Assembly: GCA_034336665.1 (NCBI GenBank)
Contig: JAPFBE010000003.1
Location: forward strand, 33,826,360-33,890,359
DNA from: Luscinia megarhynchos
Lineage: Eukaryota > Chordata > Aves > Passeriformes > Turdidae
Length of the DNA: 64,000 nucleotides
Direction: 5' to 3'
Shown: positions 61,801 through 64,000 of the stretch, piece by piece
Layout: the number at the start of each line of letters is the position of its first letter
How positions within the stretch are numbered: the stretch's first letter is position 1
Notes under the pieces: generated by a model
What the model saw: the letters and a program-made list of their open reading frames with translations, nothing else
The model's database searches: none
Told to the model about the DNA's origin: nothing
Made by a program: the position numbers and the translations under genes

Positions 61801-64000
61801 TTTTATTAAAAGAGATAGAAATAAGAATGCCAGTAGTTGGGGGGGCCAAATACATAGTCCTCAAAAGTATCAACTCTGTTTAGAGAAAACTTTCCTCTGC
61901 AGAAGGTAGCCTACCATGCCTGGATGAAAACACTGCAGCCTTTAGATTATTGAAAATCCAGGCTTCTTTGAACACAGATGGAAGTACCCATGCACCATTT
62001 AGCTGACACAGGAGGACTGCAGGAATTATTCATGGGAATAATTAACAACCTTCTACAGACCTGATTACAGGACAGTGAGCTAATGAAAACAAAAAATAAA
62101 TAGACAAACAGAAGTAAATGCACAAGAATGCAGAATAGCATCATGGAAGGAAAACATTTTTAAAGGTGAAGGAAAAGAATAATTGATTTAGAAACTTATG
62201 TTGTTCCTCTGTTTTGCATTTGGGTTTCAAATGTCTTCCAAAATATACTCATGATTTCATGCATAATCGGTGTGACATGAAATTACAGTGACTGCTGATG
62301 CAAATGAGGTAATTGTGCACGCCAATTATGTGTAATATGCCTGTTGCCTTGTTTAAATAAGCAATTACAGAATTTATAGAGACAAGCATGTTAACTAGGA
62401 ATGCATATTAGGCACAAAATTACCACCACTTAATTCAGAAAATCAGGCAAAGTAGAATTTAGCTGGGGGAATGGTTATGAATCTTGGCATTTTTCCTAGG
62501 CATAAAATTTTAGTTCCATTATATTAATTTCTTCCATTTATACCAGCCTATGCCCCAAAGTGCTTTAGAAAGTAAATAAGTTCAGTAAAATTAGACACAA
62601 TGCCTAGCTAAGCCTATGAATGGTCATTCTGATTACCTTGTTGCTCCTCAAATTTTCATGCAAATCTCGTGGAAGCCGAGTTGCCTGTGAAGAGCTTTTA
62701 ATTTTCTGCTGAACTGTGGTTGCACCACTGGCAGATTAAACAGTCCCACATACTGCCCAGCAGAGGAGGGTGTGAAGAGCCAACACACTACAACCAAATT
62801 TTTAGCCAGAGCAATACCTGATGCTTTTTATCTTTGGTTGCTTGGTATCCTTAAATTGCCTTTTTTATGCCTGGTCTGAGATGTGCTGTCAGACAACCCC
62901 ACAACATCTCTCACAGAGTGCTGATAGCTCCTGGCTCATCCAGAGTCTTTCCAAATGCTTTGGCCACTGGCTGGTCCAGAAAAATTCGTTGGTGATTTCT
63001 AAGTCTCAAACTGTCACACATATCTAAAAACTCAATTCTCTTATAGCATTTGCTGCAAATGAAGCTATAATGTACATTTCTCAACTTGAAAAGCAAAAGC
63101 TTGTATTTAAATGTTCCTGGTGGTGGTTTGGTTTTTCTTGTGTAATCTCAATACTAATTATGTGTTGATTATTATAATACAAAGATAGCAATATAAAGAG
63201 AAAATTCAGAAAAATTTATACTTTATAATCTATTTCTAGATAATTTTTTAAGTGGGTGTTTCACATTCTTTTCAAATTACAAGCAAGATATTTTATAAAC
63301 CTTTATATCTATTCCAAGTGATAAAACCAATAATTTAGTACTCTTTAAAGAACTCTCAAATGAAGGCCATAGAACTGGCAAAGTATCTCTTCCAGACCCA
63401 ATTTCACAAATTTGTTTTTTCCCCATTGGGGATATATCATTCTTTTCAATTCACCCTGTTTGCATGTGTAAGATTGTGTGTGCCAGTCACAAGGATAAAC
63501 CAAGTATTTGGGAAATTGCCTGGAGGTCCAGATTATAGCTGAATTATTTCAGCTATTGGCAGTTTCTATTTTTTGTGTTTGTAAAACCAAGAGAATAAAT
63601 TGGCAAAAACCAAGTCCCTGGAATATCTAACAAATTGTATGGATTTGGAATCAACTCTTTAACCCCCATGGAAAGCTCAGCAGAAACCTGCAGTGTATCT
63701 AGCACCTAAGCTGTCCTTCTCTTGGCCCCTGGTGTGACACCATAAACTCCATCATTTCAGACCAGAGATTCATCTTGCATAATTATATTTTTAATATTGG
63801 TGTGCTTGCAAATATGTAGAAACAATCTAGTTCTCTCTTTCAAACAAAACAAAGCAGACCAAAACAAAATCCTAAAACTCCCTATCATCCCCTCTTCCTT
63901 CTCCTCATCTTCCTTTCCCTGTCCTCTAAGGAAAACATGGTGGGTCTGATCAACCTAAATCCTAATTTCGTTTGTATGCAAAGAAGTCACCCTGTCTTAC
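55810..64000. other. Intergenic, 5' side of CRLF2
   Basis: No exon of CSF2RA or another gene was recognised. It contains a C-rich run near 57789-57800, a (TG)n/(CA)n hairpin at 60452-60471, a GC-richer patch at 60950-61160 with chance open frames, and an AT-rich block at 62260-62670 that looks more constrained than its surroundings. The open frame of 138 codons at 57495-57911 (minus) has no recognisable family. Confidence 0.5.

Noticed and set aside
61947..62144. Hydrophobic minus-strand frame, considered as a signal peptide or membrane exon
   Set aside because: Hydrophobicity comes from an A/T-rich strand; no donor or continuing exon was found.
62821..63027. Short frame starting with a hydrophobic stretch and an AWSEM motif, considered as a cytokine-receptor exon (for example CSF2RA)
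   Set aside because: No splice sites in suitable phase and no further receptor motifs nearby; the resemblance is a four-residue coincidence.

Overview
The window reads as nuclear DNA from a bird, probably a passerine. It is AT-rich, has one intron-rich gene, and carries many decayed CR1 LINE pieces, including 3' ends of the ATTCTATG and ATTCT types. It also has two solo LTRs that resemble avian endogenous-retrovirus LTR families as I remember them. I cannot name the species. Nothing in it is bacterial, so long open frames are mostly chance or transposon remnants.

The single gene I can support is on the minus strand, between 52644 (ATG) and 38800 (stop). I rebuilt it by hand as eight coding exons with GT-AG introns, matching phases and an uninterrupted frame of 378 codons plus stop. 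The product is a type I cytokine receptor: signal peptide, two fibronectin-III-like receptor domains, one transmembrane helix, a proline-rich box 1, and a tail ending in a tyrosine four residues after a conserved Asn-Asp pair. Domain by domain it matches CRLF2, the TSLP receptor chain (371 residues in human).

Layout: 1-38.4 kb is intergenic, with old LINE pieces (5.6, 17.9, 23.4, 26.9 and 32.0 kb), two solo LTRs (20.9 and 32.1 kb) and two large purine/pyrimidine arrays (34.6 and 36.3 kb). CRLF2 with its introns fills 38.4-52.7 kb, with a CR1 3' end inside intron 1. From 52.7 to 64 kb lies upstream sequence with a possible noncoding 5' exon near 53.5 kb, two CR1 pieces at 55 kb in opposite orientations, and an AT-rich block near 62.3-62.7 kb with two POU octamers.

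In human PAR1, CRLF2 sits alone in a gene-poor interval between SHOX (on its 3' side) and CSF2RA (on its 5' side). The empty flanks here fit that arrangement, but no SHOX or CSF2RA exon was recognised, so the synteny is inference. No tRNA, rRNA, CRISPR array or new multi-gene system was seen.
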